Source: Telmatactis stephensoni (taxonomy: Eukaryota > Cnidaria > Anthozoa > Actiniaria > Isophelliidae). From it: a stretch of 64,000 nucleotides of DNA. Of this stretch, positions 1-11,837 are shown in pieces. The first letter of the stretch is position 1. Each line of letters begins with the position of its first letter. The stretch covers positions 62,001 to 126,000 of the forward strand of contig JALIZF010001858.1 of NCBI GenBank assembly GCA_029948255.1, in the 5' to 3' direction. Position numbers and translations under genes: made by a program. The notes below the pieces were generated by a model, which ran no database searches, was not told the origin of the DNA, and was given only the letters and a program-made list of their open reading frames with translations.

Positions 1-2179
1 CGACCATCAATTCCATTTGTATACAGTTTCAGTAGCAATCTCTCATGGGGAACGCTGTCGAAGGCTTTAGCTAGGTCCAGAAACAGGATATCGGTAGGCG
101 TACGAGAATTCCTAGACTGAGCCCAGTCGTGTATTGTACTTAAAAGCTGAGTAACTGTAGATCTGCCTTCGAGGTATGCAAACTGATTGTCGTTAAATAA
201 CTTAATGTCGTGCCAGAACTGCAGGATTCTACTACGAACAATCATTTCACCAATTTTGCAAACAATACAGGTAAGGGATATCGGGCGATAATTTTCTCTC
301 AAGTGCTTTGAACCTTTTTTGAAGATAGGTGATATGTTGGCCATTTTCCATTCCAATGGCAACGTACCAGTAGAAAAGGACATATTAAGTATTTGCGTGA
401 TGAAAGGTGCCAGCTCAGAAGCGCAGGTCTTTAGGATTCTTGGTAGAATACCATCTGGCCCAGGGGATTTGTTCTCATTAAGACCCTTGAGAAGTTTTAG
501 CACTTCAGAAGTGGAACAATGGATATCTTCAAGTTTTGAATCGGTGATACAATCCAGCATAGGAAAATTATCATAATCTTCTACTGTAAACACTGAAGAA
601 AAATATGAGTTCATGCTACTAGCGATACTATAATCGTCAGTTAAAACAGAGTCATCTACTTTCAATGTAACAAGATTGTTTGTTCCTCTGCGTTTGGATT
701 TGACATAGCTCCAGAAAGGCTTAGGGTTTTCATTTTCCATTAGCTCACGAGATAAATTGTTTACATAATCCCATGCCAGCGAGCGATATTTGACTCACGT
801 TTGATTTTGTTGTTTAGTTGGCGATATTTCAACCATACACGATCATCTTGTGATTTTTTAGCTTTCTTATAGAGGGCTTTTTTCTTTTTACACAATCTTA
901 ATAGATCTTTGGTTATCCAAGGGGCATTGGGCCTTCTTTTTGCTTTCATTTTTGGAATAGACTCGTCGATAGCACTCATCAGTAGATCTTTCCAAGAAGT
1001 CCAGACCACATCGACATCATTCTTAAGAAAAGCGCAGTGCCAGGGAATGTGTGATAAGGTAGATTTTAGCTGCTTCCAATCAGCTTTCTTGAAGCAGTAA
1101 ACAGATTTGAGTGACTTTAACTGGACGTAGGGTTGACCAGTTAGATTGAATGAAATTGAATTGTGATCAGAAAATGGTTCTCCAACTATAAGGTTGTTTA
1201 CAATGTCCGGTGAGGAGGTCAGGATCAGATCCAGGATATTGTGGTTCCTTGTTGGTTGACGAACAAGCTGGGTTAGGAAATTGTCGTGAATAACCTCCTT
1301 TAGAATGCTGTAGTTTTCAGAGTCATTTAAAGCGATGTCTTGGGTCCAACTGTAGTCAGGAAGATTGAAGTCACCCAACAGGACAAGCTCGGAAGTTGAC
1401 AGATCTTGTAGAACCAATTGCAGGTCAAATAGCGGTTGGCTGCTAGAATTGGGTGGTCTATAAAAAACGCCAATCGTAGTCCTACGCTGATTTATAAACA
1501 TCACGTCTATAAATAATAATTCGGAGTCGCACTGTGGGATTTTACGAGGATACGCTTTGGTTGGCTCGCGAACGGCAATCAAAACACCACCACCAAAACG
1601 ACCGTTGTTTTTGCGGTCGCATCTAAAGACTGTATAGTTATCAGGAAAAATCTCTGCGTCAGAAATGGTACTATCTAGGTGTGTTTCCGTGAGGACAATT
1701 ATATCATAGGCTTTAACTCGAATTTCCAAGGCAAGAGATGTAATCTTGTTAACAATGCTTCTCGCATTTGCATAGAAGACAGATAACTCGGTGGTTTTGT
1801 ATTGCCTACCATTAACCGGAGCGTTTGGTTGATCATTTTGAGGACCAGGATTGACAGAGATATCCATGAATATAGTGATGTCGACAGATGAATGCAAATC
1901 TGGAGGAGAGAGGCAAGTATAGCCGTGTTTGTTCCAAGAGCAAATGCCATGGCGAAGCTTCGGAGGACGACCTTGTGAAGTACTTCTTATTCTGAATAGT
2001 CTTTGCTCAGAGGACGGTGCAATACAACTCAAAGTGAGTTTCAAGACTTGCGAGTCGACGTATGAAGGCTTAAAGATTGTTTCATAATGAAAGTTAGCAG
2101 TTAAATGTGCGTAGATAAGCAGATAAATCAAAGAAGTTGTGGAGACCGTCCACACATGACTGGTCACCACTGCCGCCAT
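1..2179 (-). mobile_element. Non-LTR retrotransposon (CR1/Jockey-like LINE), endonuclease plus partial reverse transcriptase, frameshifted
   Basis: A 472-residue reading frame (2179 to 761) holds an apurinic-type endonuclease domain: FYANARSIVNK, VLTETHLDS, a GDFNLPDYSW block and SDHNS near its end are the usual EEP catalytic boxes. About 30 bases before the stop the frame shifts by one base (near 785-795). The other frame then stays open to the window edge and encodes the reverse transcriptase, with SPGPDGI (about 448-470), NYRPISL (about 270-295) and LAKAFDSVPHERLL (about 40-80). The YxDD box lies outside the window. The N-terminal ~105 residues are hydrophobic then polar and end in a degenerate 2A-like DISVNPGP. 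The element is antisense to the cadherin gene and sits upstream of its first visible exon. The family call rests on motif style only; with one frameshift this copy is probably dead. Confidence 0.9.
1841..1864 (-). other. Degenerate 2A-like peptide motif in the LINE ORF
   Basis: Codons 106-113 of the LINE frame read DISVNPGP. The ribosome-skipping 2A consensus is D-(V/I)-E-x-N-P-G-P. Everything matches except Glu, which is Ser here. N-terminal 2A-like sequences are known from several invertebrate non-LTR elements, so the position makes sense. Skipping activity is doubtful with the Glu missing. Confidence 0.6.
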
Positions 2180-2300
2180 CTTCTCGCATTAGCAATGTAC
2201 TTGTCAATAAAGCTACTTACTGGGATTTCTATGATTTCTACACCTCTTTGACGGCTAAGCAAACTACTAATGAATGTTTTTTTATTATTCTTTGTAAAAG

Positions 2301-5300
2301 ATTTCTACGAAGCAGCTATTCGTAGCGACCGAACTTTTGGTCTACCAGCCATCTTGACTATGAATGCTACTGATAAAGACAGTGGTGAGAATGCTAAAAT
2401 CGTATTTGAATTGGAAAACCAACAAGAATATTTCAATCTTGATCCAAGTGCTGGTGAAATCACACTAAAAGCTACTCCTGGAAGCGGTAAGAAAGGCCAG
2501 GGCCACACTAGAAGCATAAGCATCAGTGCAAGTATCAGACTCAGTATCGCATGGGAAAAGACAAGCAGTACATCACTGAGTCTGTGTATGTTGCTTGTGC
2601 TTATGCTTATGTGAACCAGGCGTAATTGATTTGTGTTAAGTAGTCTTTGGCTGCTCACTGTTATCTACCCTTGGTGCAGAGCTAGGTTGATTTCGCGTCT
2701 TGTCCCACCTCTTCTCCGATCTGAGGTTGCTTGTGAGGAAAGGAAGCGAGATCAGCCTCCCGTATTCAGGGGTTACCTCTTCATCTGGCTACGTTTGAAA
2801 CCGACTTGCCTTAGATCATATCGTTAACCTGAGTTGATTTGATGTGTTGTTCTCATGGTATAGGGAAGATGTTCTCTTTCCGTGTCCGCGCAAAAGACAA
2901 TGGAACGACACCGCTGACCAGCCCTTACGCGACTATACGAATTGATACTATTGACGCTGAGAAAACAATGGTGGATATTACACTAGATATTACACAAGAA
3001 GAATTTGAGGCTAATAAGGAATTCTTCTTAAAGAAATTGTCAGCAATGCTGGGTGCTGATGTTAGGATAGCAGATATACAGGAAAATAGCGAGGAATCGA
3101 AAAGGAAAAGACGAGAGACAAAGAAAGGGTGAGTGCAAACATGGACTACGTTTTCCTCCTTGCGCCAGTGTTAAGTCTTTGGGATTGGAGTTTTTGTGGT
3201 TGGTGAGTTTTGGTGAGAATTGAAAACAGTGCCTTAGAAATGTACTTAACAAAATGTGCTGGTAGCAGCAATTTTATTTCTCGTGGCTTTATTGTTACCA
3301 AGTTATTTTTGGTGCAAAGGTTAAGTTAATGAAAACTGAGGATAATATTTCATGCATGTCGGTCTACCTTCCCATGAAAGGCATCTCCTAGGGACTAAAA
3401 GGCATTTTCTACCTCTCCATCGCTGCTCTTCCTACGGGCTGGAAATATTTTGTTCTCGAGATAATTAAAAATGTAAGAACCGCAGAACGATGTGGGTCGA
3501 CCATCTCGCTTAGACGGCCACGCAATAACCAACGAAACCAGACTATGAGCTGCTGCTGCTGCTGATCATGATTATTTTCACTTTGCGTTCTAGTAGCAGT
3601 CAGCTTTACCTAACTAGGGCAGCCCATTTCTTCTCTCGACTAACTTGTGCCGCATGAGGAACATGTATTTTCTTCATTATTCAGGATAAAAATCACGTTA
3701 TACGCCGTGGTAAAACCAACAACAAATACCACAGATCCACAAACTAAGGTCAACGAAGTCAAAAAATTCCTATCACGTGACGATATTCTCAATGTTTTAT
3801 TGGATAAGGACGGAAACCTCAATTCAGAGCTGACCAATAGCACTGAACTAAAGGTAAGAACATGACCTTTGATTTCCAACCGATGCCATGTTTTGGGCCA
3901 GATAAAAAGGTCTTCATTAGAATTGGTGCTGCCTGGTTTCTCGTCAATTTAGGATGTTGGCTGTCAGTTATTTAAAGGCATATAATCTGGAACGCTAGAC
4001 TGGGCATCCTGGTTGGAGCAAGCCAAAGCAAACTTTTCTTGTATTTGCATTGTTTGTTTGTTCGTTCATTCGTTGGTCGGTCCGCCGGTTAAATTGGTTG
4101 GTCGGTCGGTCGGTCGGTTGGTTGGTTGGCTGGTTGGTTGGTTGATGGGATGGTTGGTTGGTCCTCTTTGTTTCCTATTATGGTTGATCTTGTTTTCCAA
4201 CCATTTTAAAATAACCATGCATTATGTTAATATATATTTTTTATATCTTTAATTCATCTATCACAGGATTTCAAAATTACGAAAGTCACAGCCACCAAAC
4301 CAACAGTTCCTCCAAAACCGTCCTTCATGGAGAAAATAGAAGGAATTGTAACAGTTGCGCTTGGTTCCTTAGCTGTGGTAATCATACTTGTTGCTGTTTT
4401 TTGCATCAGATCAAAACTGAAAAAGCGGTAAGAAAAAGTCTTATGGTCAACGGACATTGTAAACAATAACCGCTGACCGTCTGAACAACTAATTGGAAGA
4501 AAATTTTCTTTTTTATTAAATCGTTTACCAGAATTTTTTGTTAAAATCTGCCTGGCTTTTTCCTCGTATTCTTTTCAATCCCATTTATATTGCTATAACA
4601 GGGCTCAAAAGGTTGAGAGTGTGTCCCTTAAAATTGCATGTTTTTTTCAGATGATTTACCCTTTCCTGGTTTTAAAAGACTTTTAGGGACCCCCCCCCCT
4701 ACTAATGTAATGCAATATCTAAGAACATTCTCGATATTTATACACGTTGTCTCATGGATTAATCTGTTTTTAAAGGGAACTTAGTGAACAACAACGCCAA
4801 CCTCATCTTAGGCCAAAGAAAGGGGTCGTTGATGCGGATTTCCAGATTTATAAACGTAAGTTCACGTTGTTCGGTATCTACCAGACAATGACAGTAACTT
4901 CATCTGATGTTCAGAAGCAATCTATGATACAAATCTTCTTGAAACGTTGCGCTCAACCGTAGAATTGCAACGTGTGTCCACCTCCGCAATGGTTGCGCGC
5001 AAAATTGTGTAAAATTGCACCATTTATTTTTGCAAAAATTGATCATGGCTCCACTATCATGCCAAGTGTGTGTCTAACATTGCAAGAAAAGTCGCAACGT
5101 GTGTTACATTAGTGGTATCGTGTGTTTGCACCTTCAATTTAGCACCAGCAATCGTATTTTTAACTGAACGTTGCGAGGAGAGGTATGTCTTGCTCTTTAA
5201 ACGCAATCAGATTCCTCAAGTGAAGAATCAATTTGATTACGAGGCGCTTTTAAGTTTTAAGAGAGTGAGACAATATGGTTCGGGATGGTAAAATAAATCA

Positions 5301-7725
5301 CAAAAATAATTATGCAATTGTGAGTTGACTGAAATACGATTCTAAAAGAAAATATAAATATTTGCTCATTAGAGTTTTATCACTTTTGGATATGCCTCAG
5401 TTGATTTGCTACATGACAATTTCCTGTAAATCAAATTTACAATTAAAAAGAAAAACATCAGAATTGTGTTTTTCGTTTTTATTATAAACATTTTAATATG
5501 ACAGATGCTGTTCTCAAAATGTGATTTCTCCTCTTCAGTTTTGATTAATAGGCGTTTTCTCACATCCGCTTAAAATTGCTTTTAATTACTACGTGGTAAT
5601 CAACACATTCAACGCACCTGATTATGAAATATCGGGATCTTTATTTCATTATTTTCTCTTTGAATCAATTCCCTGAGATATTAGGTCCTATTTGTATGAT
5701 ATATCTCTTATATAACTATAGCAAAGATATCTATAGCAAAAATATATCTCTTGTCTCTTCTGTAAAATTATCGTTACATAATACATAAGTTGCAACGTGA
5801 CTTAGGGCGGGGTGTTTGCATTGCACTAGGATCATCCTAGGACTAGGATCATCCTAGCAGGCGAATCATCCTATCTGCTATACGTACATTTACTGCATTC
5901 TGTTTAGTAGAATGATCCTGGTACCCGCCAGTGAAGACACAAATTTCCATGTAAACAGAATGCAGTAAATGTATAGCAGGTAAAATGATTCGTCTGCTTG
6001 GATGATCCTAGTGCTAGGATGATCGTATAGCGCCATGTAAACACTCCTTACATAATAGAGAAACTACACGTGGCCCGCACTAAACATAAAATCCTATTTG
6101 TGCTAAATATTCAATATATTTCTGTCTTCATAAAGCCGGAAGATCTTTGTTTTTATTTCTTTTGTTTTCACTATCGCCAGGGAAAATAAAATAAAAGAGT
6201 TATCCCAGATGCCAAGGGCACCTCATCCGGAATACGACATCAAAAATGAATAATCCCCGGCATCCATAACATATCGATTGTTGAATAACAGGCTGATCTT
6301 TGCGAATATCCGTCTGTCTTTTTTAAAATATTTCTAAAATATTTTATTGATCGATTTTCTTCAATACTTAGCTTTACAGTGATATGTAGCCCCTCCCTCC
6401 CCCTCCCCTTTCTTCCCCTTCCCCTCCCCTCCCTCTCTCCCCTGGCGCCGCTACGCAGGCTTTATGTAGATTGACATGAGATATTGTTGGTTAAATATTG
6501 CTGAAGTTATTTCCAATGTATGAGGCGAACCCGTCGGAAGACTGGACATAATCAAGCTTTGATGACAATGTTGTCAGGCTGAAATTTCCGGGTGTGTTTG
6601 CAAAGTGGTGCTGTTCTCTATAAATGGGATTTTAGAAGTTAAACAAGATATCCCAAGATATAAACCTGTTTACTCGTCAAAGCAAACAAAGAGGCTTCTC
6701 GAATGCACTTTTTCTTTTCACGTCCTCATTTACTGACTAAACGCTCTAATTTCTTCTTTTTTACCCAGCTCGAATACCACACAATAAAATAATGGCTTTA
6801 CCACTATCAGGAACTCAAATTGTAAGTGCAGTGCTTCGAAAAACTAATTGAGTCCTTTCATTCTTGCTCTTCGACGTGCAACGCACGCTGACTTCTGACC
6901 GTTCTTTATCAATCAACAGAGTGCTAGCAACAACACAAGACGATTTGATGGAAAGGCTATAGACCCTGGTGAGATTTTTTGGTTATTTTTAAAACTTCTT
7001 AGAACTACATGTACTCCTGTAAAACATAATTGTGTTTTTGTTTGACAAAAATAGTGTCGATCCATAAATTAAGTGGGCGTGTTTTGATTGTAAATGCGTT
7101 GTCCAGTTCGAACATATTGAGGGTGTCTTCTAATTCTATTTTTACATCTGCTTAGAAAGGCTCCACGAGTTACCAGGAAGCAAGATCCACGAGTTATCCA
7201 CGAGTTACCGGAAGGCTTGGATTAGTATAACAAAAATAAAAGAACTTTGTTGCATTAAATTAGGAAAAACTGAAAATACGCTGGTGCAGTCGCTCTTTTT
7301 TCCAGCTTACGCGCAAATTAGAAGTCAAGACTCGATCCAACTAAGCTTTCAAATAATTGGTTTAATGTGGTCTAATGTAAACAGCTGGGAACTAGTCATT
7401 TAATTGTGAATGACGGGTTTCTTTATGATCTAACACAACAAGTTGCGCACGGTAAAGCTTATATCAAAATTGCCCTCCTTGCAAATCAAGTCAACCAAGG
7501 GTAAGTTAAGGGAGACGTTTTAGCTCACTTTATTTTTACCTTGCAGTTTCTGGTCGTGTTTATGCATTCAACAAAATAACAGGCGAGAGGGTGTGGCTAC
7601 ACGAGGACAGAGCTAGCGTCATTGGACTCCCACGTAATTCTGACTTAAATCACCCACGAAAACACAAGAACGAGGCCACCCGCTCTCACTACGACAACTT
7701 TATACTGCCAGGAACTCCCCAGTGA
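2301..7725 (+). CDS. Cadherin-family single-pass membrane protein, C-terminal eight exons (5' part outside window)
   Basis: Eight exons join in frame with GT-AG borders: 2301-2486, 2864-3128, 3685-3853, 4267-4427, 4776-4855, 6769-6821, 6920-6968 and 7547-7725 (stop TGA), about 379 residues. Exon 1 starts in a cadherin repeat (NATDKDSGENAKI, then FNLDPSAGEITL); exon 2 closes it (FSFRVRAKDNGTTPLTSP). A linker of about 120 residues follows, with a KRKRRETKKG basic run that could be a furin-type site. Exon 4 carries the transmembrane helix (GIVTVALGSLAVVIILVAVF) and a CIRSKLKKR stop-transfer. The ~125-residue cytoplasmic tail is basic and has no recognisable catenin-binding region. It contains SGRVYAFNKITGERVWL, which resembles the second half of a WW domain. 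This suggests a protocadherin-like adhesion receptor rather than a classical cadherin. Earlier exons must lie left of the window, with the LINE in the preceding intron. All phases agree, so the structure is well supported; the exact subfamily is not. Confidence 0.85.
2498..2623. mobile_element. MITE (same family as 39274-39436) in cadherin intron
   Basis: Ends are inverted copies: GGCCACACTAGAAGCATAAG at the left, and CTTATGCTTATGTGAACCAG at the right. Both arms continue inward to ACTCAG/CTGAGT around a short centre. The right arm matches the 39274-39436 element. It is about 125 bp and lies between the first two visible cadherin exons. Confidence 0.7.
4079..4165. repeat. (TTGG/TCGG)n microsatellite in cadherin intron
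   Basis: Tandem GGTTGGTCGGTCGG-type tetranucleotides. A longer array of the same motif lies at 48060-48255. It opens a W/G-rich spurious reading frame. Confidence 0.9.
4856..6768 (+). other. Large cadherin intron (1.9 kb)
   Basis: Intron between the exons ending at 4855 and starting at 6769. It holds GTTGC/GCAAC-rich sequence at about 4940-5170, an AT-rich stretch at 5300-5780, a foldback element at 5809-6045, and a pyrimidine tract of CCCCT/CCCTCC runs at 6390-6445 that would be G-quadruplex-prone on the other strand. I see no exon in it. Confidence 0.6.
5809..6045. mobile_element. Foldback MITE with internal CTAGGATCATCCTAG palindromes
   Basis: The left arm (5809-5904) and right arm (5950-6045) are inverted copies over about 95 bp: GTGTTTGCATTGCACTAGG at the left end against CGCCATGTAAACAC at the right end, and ATTTACTGCATTCTGTTT against AAACAGAATGCAGTAAAT at the inner ends. 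The arms contain short self-complementary units such as TAGGATCATCCTA. No clear coding capacity; a target duplication could not be fixed. Confidence 0.8.
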
Positions 7726-7926
7726 CCATTTGCACTATAAAGTTCCTAATATAGTAGAGTGGTTTTATAGTAGTGTATAGTAGTAGGTTCTACAATATAA
7801 ATGTAAATCACGTGAAAATAAGTAGCGCCCCATTCACGATTCGCCAAAAAGATGTATAGGGGCCCTGTTGTAAGTTAAGATAATATTTGAATATGAATGA
7901 AAATATATTTATCGTTCCTAAGGGGT

Positions 7927-8115
7927 CAGGGGCCCGTTTCTCGAAAGATCCGGTAACTTTACGTAACCGTTTTTAAAACTTACCCAATATAGAGTACAGC
8001 TTTTTCTCGAAGCGCATGTTAATTTTCTAATTCTATGATTTTGCGAGCAATTCTACGGCGCAGGTGCTCGAGCACCCCACAAAGTTATCGTGTCTTTCGA
8101 GAAAACGCGCCCCAG
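7927..8115. mobile_element. Short MITE downstream of the cadherin gene
   Basis: Terminal inverted repeats CAGGGGCCCGTTTCTCGAAA and TTTCGAGAAAACGCGCCCCA, with one or two mismatches, bound about 190 bp. A 98-residue frame starting at 8035 begins inside it and is not considered a gene. Confidence 0.75.
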
Positions 8116-8504
8116 TTCAGCAGAAATAAATTTAAAAACAGCTGTCTTGTCAAATACATAAAGTTTACGAATTCAATAACGAAAACGACTCAGGAAGATT
8201 TTTTTGAATATTGGAAAACCTATGAAATAACTAGTTTACTGAATATTGCACTGCGTGAAGCTAGGTCTGCCAGACAACTAGACGAACACATTTTCACAGA
8301 GTGTGCTATTTTCAGGCCGATTAAAATTTAATTTTAGCTGGATTTGAATTGAGAGCTGTTGTTCATTTAAAGTGGCTCAGCTTGATTTTTGGTATTCTTG
8401 AATAAATTTCGTAGAAAGCTTATTTAGAGATGTTTTTATTTTTATAATAAAATATATCAATCTAGAAACTATGCCATGGAAAATATAATGTAATAAAGTT
8501 AAAT
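8116..8504. other. Intergenic, nothing recognised
   Basis: AT-rich sequence between the MITE and the GTTT array. I see no supported gene, RNA or repeat. Confidence 0.4.
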
Positions 8505-8850
8505 ATTGTTTTTTGTTTGTTTGTTTTCCTTTTTTTGTTTGTCTGTTTGTTTGTTTCATTGTTTGTTTGTTTGTTCTTACCTGTTTGATTGGTATTGTTT
8601 GTTTGTTTGTTTCATTGTTTGTTTGTTTATTGTTTGTTTTTACCTGTTTGATTGGTATTGTTTGTTTGTTTTTACCTGTTTGATTGGTATTGTTTGTTTG
8701 TTTGTTTCATTGTTTGTTTGTTTGTTTCATTGTTTGTTTGTTTGTTTTTACCTGTTTGATTCGTATTGTTTGTTTGTTTGTTTCATTGTTTGTTTGTTTG
8801 TTTCATTGTTTGTTTGTTTGTTTTTACCTGTTTGATTGGCATTATTTGTT
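8505..8850. repeat. (GTTT)n array with higher-order unit
   Basis: GTTT tetranucleotides are interrupted regularly by CATT and by TTACCTGTTTGATTGGTATT, giving a higher-order repeat of roughly 50-110 bp with at least four periods. The Phe/Cys/Leu-rich reading frames here come from the repeat. Confidence 0.95.
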
Positions 8851-9148
8851 TGTTCTCATTTTTGAATCAGCTTTATTGGTTGATTATTGCTTAGCTAATT
8901 GATTAATTGGTTTGGTTTGTTAAAGCTCATTAATCCATCTCATCGGATAAAAACAAAAAAACATCTCAGTTTTATTTTTATTTTTTATTTTTGTAGTTGA
9001 ATCTAACAAAATAAATCTTGACGTCGATTATCACTAATATTGATTTTTATAGTAAAAAAACATCAGCAAATCTACGGTTATATATTCAATCCAAGAAAAG
9101 ATTGTCATAAATGACACTTGCGTACTGTTTGTCTGTGCATGGTTTTAT

Positions 9149-9208
9149 TGTTGTTGTTGTTGTTGTTGTTGTTTTGTTTTTGTACTCTTGTTGTTGTTGT
9201 TGTTGTTT
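9149..9208. repeat. (GTT)n microsatellite
   Basis: Two GTT runs separated by TTTTGTTTTTGTACTC, which itself recurs after the second run. Confidence 0.9.
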
Positions 9209-9913
9209 TGTTTTTGTACTCTTTGCTTAGAAAAAAAATTCATCTATTTGTGTTCTTATTTTTCTGTACGTAAGACATGCATTTTTAGATGTCAATCTTA
9301 ACGTGCTTTGAGACAAAATGAGACATCAATAAAAACACCCTTATCACCAAGAATACCCGAAAGATCAAAATCTTCCCGACATACATTAACCACTGCAAAA
9401 TATACGAAAGCTATTATTATCATTGTGGTGCAAAAATATATCTTAACAGCATGCATCTACCAAATATTCCGAACCTCAGTGATATTTTTCTGTCACTCGT
9501 CCCTCGTTCCCAGGAAAAAACTCTTTTCATGAAGACTGTCAAAACTTCATCCGGGAGTCAAAATAAATTAGGTTTCTGATTGGTTGACTTGGTTGTGTTG
9601 ACCAATCAGCATCAAGCATACGCTAGTAAACAATTAAACAGTACAATGACCACCCACTACAATAAACTTTGAATTGCGGGACAAGTATATATAGTTCCCG
9701 TAGAAAACAACGGCATTGTTCGTATGAATTTATTTATAAAAATACCTATCATGAGTTTGTCGGCGATTGACAGAAATCGTTCAAATAAATGAATATTTGC
9801 GATTGGCTTCGAAATTGCGCCTGTAAAATTCTAATATTGTAAACGGATTTGGCTGTCATGAAATTCAATCATTCTTCCCGTCAAACTGATTTTTTTATTT
9901 CTTTTCATATTTA

Positions 9914-11324
9914 CTACTTGAAGACTCTTTCAGTGATAACTTAAAATTAGATTATTGATTTGCATTTTTCTGAAAATTTGCTTGATTGCAAGCGCGAAAA
10001 GCTGATGAACTGAAAGTAATCAATAGCAAATTTAGACTATTGTTACAAAAGCTCTCTATTTTCCTTGTTTATTTTACATCAACATTTTATCACATTTAAT
10101 TAATGTCTCCACAACTCGGTATAAGACAGTGCACAGGTGGTTTTCGAAGCCTTGACTCACACTTCGTCGACTGACGTGACGGTAAGCACGTACGTTTTGG
10201 CACTGATCGATCTATCAACTCCCTAGTTTTCATGTTCAAGTGATATTTCTCAGGGTTTAAATGTCTACCAAGTTTTTATACCAATCACATCAGTAATGCA
10301 TATATATTACAGTGAACTTGGTATTGACAGGGTATCCTTCACTAATGATGGGCCACAAGGGCCACAAGTTTACTAGTGTTGTACACTATTTAGTGCTACT
10401 CTCAGTAAATAAAGTTGTTATTTATATATTTATTTATTTATTATGGTTAGCAGAAAGCAGATGGCTGTGACAAAATTTTACCCGATCGTAGGTTAATTTT
10501 GTATTGACATCTGCTTTCTGTTCAACTGATGTGATTGGTATAAAACCTTGGCAGGCATTTAAGAGGAGATTTTTTCAATGACGAGCAATAATGGCAAAAA
10601 GGGCCAAAAACTAGACCTTCGTGCGAGTTTTAATCCAAATTTAATTTTCGTTCTGGATTAACACTCAAATCCTTTTTCTAAAGGTTAAAAACTGATACAC
10701 CAAGATAAAATACCTACTTAAAACGGATTTTTCAATTATACAGAGACTTTTTCTTGAGGTTGTGTTGGGATTAAGCTTTTCCAAGCTTAGTACAAAGAAA
10801 ATATATAGCAAATGAACAAATGGAGGCCTAAGCCTCATTTTCTATCCAAATTTTCGCTATGGATTAACACTTTGATTCAACTAGTTTTATTGGCCAAAAC
10901 TACTTACAAACAACTTAAACTTTCTGACAGAAATGATTTTAGTTTTGTACAACAGCTATTCTTCAACTCAGGAGCTTTTGTCATTCACTGCTCGAACTTG
11001 AAAAAAAAATCCCCTCTTAAACCATAAGAAATACGTCTTGAAAGGGAGTTGTGTTTGATACAAAAGCTTAAGTGCTGTAAGTTGTTTCTACAAGTGTAAG
11101 TCAAGGCTTCGGAAACCACCTGTACAGTGTTTGTGGGGATATTAAATCAATGTAAATGTTGATGTAAAATAAACTAAGGAAAAGAGAGAGCTTTTATAAC
11201 AATAAGTTATTACAGCTGACTTTCAATTTTTATCCAGCCAACTTGTAACTAAGCAAATTTCCTAGAAAAATTCAAATCAGTTTAATCTAATTTTCATATG
11301 AAGTAAAGAGTATACACTCTCAAG
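9914..11324. mobile_element. Large imperfect foldback element (about 1.4 kb)
   Basis: The left arm (about 9914-10170) and right arm (about 11095-11324) are inverted copies. Examples are AAGCTCTCTATTTTCCTTGT against AAGGAAAAGAGAGAGCTTTT, and CAGGTGGTTTTCGAAGCCTT against AAGGCTTCGGAAACCACCTG. Nested pairs nearer the centre (CAGAAAGCAGATG/CATCTGCTTTCTG; ATACCAATCACATCAGT/ACTGATGTGATTGGTAT) show the palindrome once continued inward, with later insertions in each arm. No transposase is seen. The frame at 10812-11027 is treated as noise. Confidence 0.75.
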
Positions 11325-11790
11325 TTAAAGTCCCTATGACGCATATTTTTTGATTTTCAAACTTAGTTCTTTTTAGAGAGCATAGTGAAGATCTTTTTAT
11401 CCTGGTTTTCCTTACCCCATATTTTCTGAGATATGAAGGTTTCAAATGTCAAAATGCAAATTTAATGACGTCAGAGGAGGCAACACTGCAAACTTCTCAT
11501 GGGTTTTACACAAAGAGGACTTCAATTCGAGAGCCAGATTTTTCTCTAAACAACAGGCTTTGCCAATGGAAATGAGTTACAAATGGAAAAATACGAGTAA
11601 TTTAAATTCTCTTGTTTTTGTATAATAAATGATTACTCCTCTTACGTCATCACATTTGCATTTTGAAATTTGAAACCTTTATATCTCAAAATATGGAGTG
11701 AGAGGAAAAACAAGATTAAAAGATCTTTACTATGCTTTCTATCAAGAACTGAGTTTGAAAATAAAAAATTATCCGTCATAGGGACTTTAG
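11325..11790. mobile_element. Foldback MITE, family copy 1 (TTAAAGTCCCTATGAC ends)
   Basis: Long terminal inverted repeats of about 170 bp start TTAAAGTCCCTATGAC and end GTCATAGGGACTTTA, consistent with a TA target. The inner parts ATATCTCAAAATATGGAGTG and TTTCAAATGTCAAAATGCAA are also mirrored. A second copy lies at 43591-44065 with the same interior (CAACACTGCAAACTTCTCATGG-like, AACAACAGGCTTT). Confidence 0.9.
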
Positions 11791-11837
11791 GTAGACGGTA
11801 GACGGCTTATTTCATTCGAAAAGACAATCATTAGACA

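Noticed and set aside
8035..8331. 98-residue frame
   Set aside because: Begins inside the 7927-8115 MITE and has no recognisable domain.
8506..8902. Phe/Cys/Leu-rich frames of 109 and 72 residues
   Set aside because: Translation of the (GTTT)n array only.
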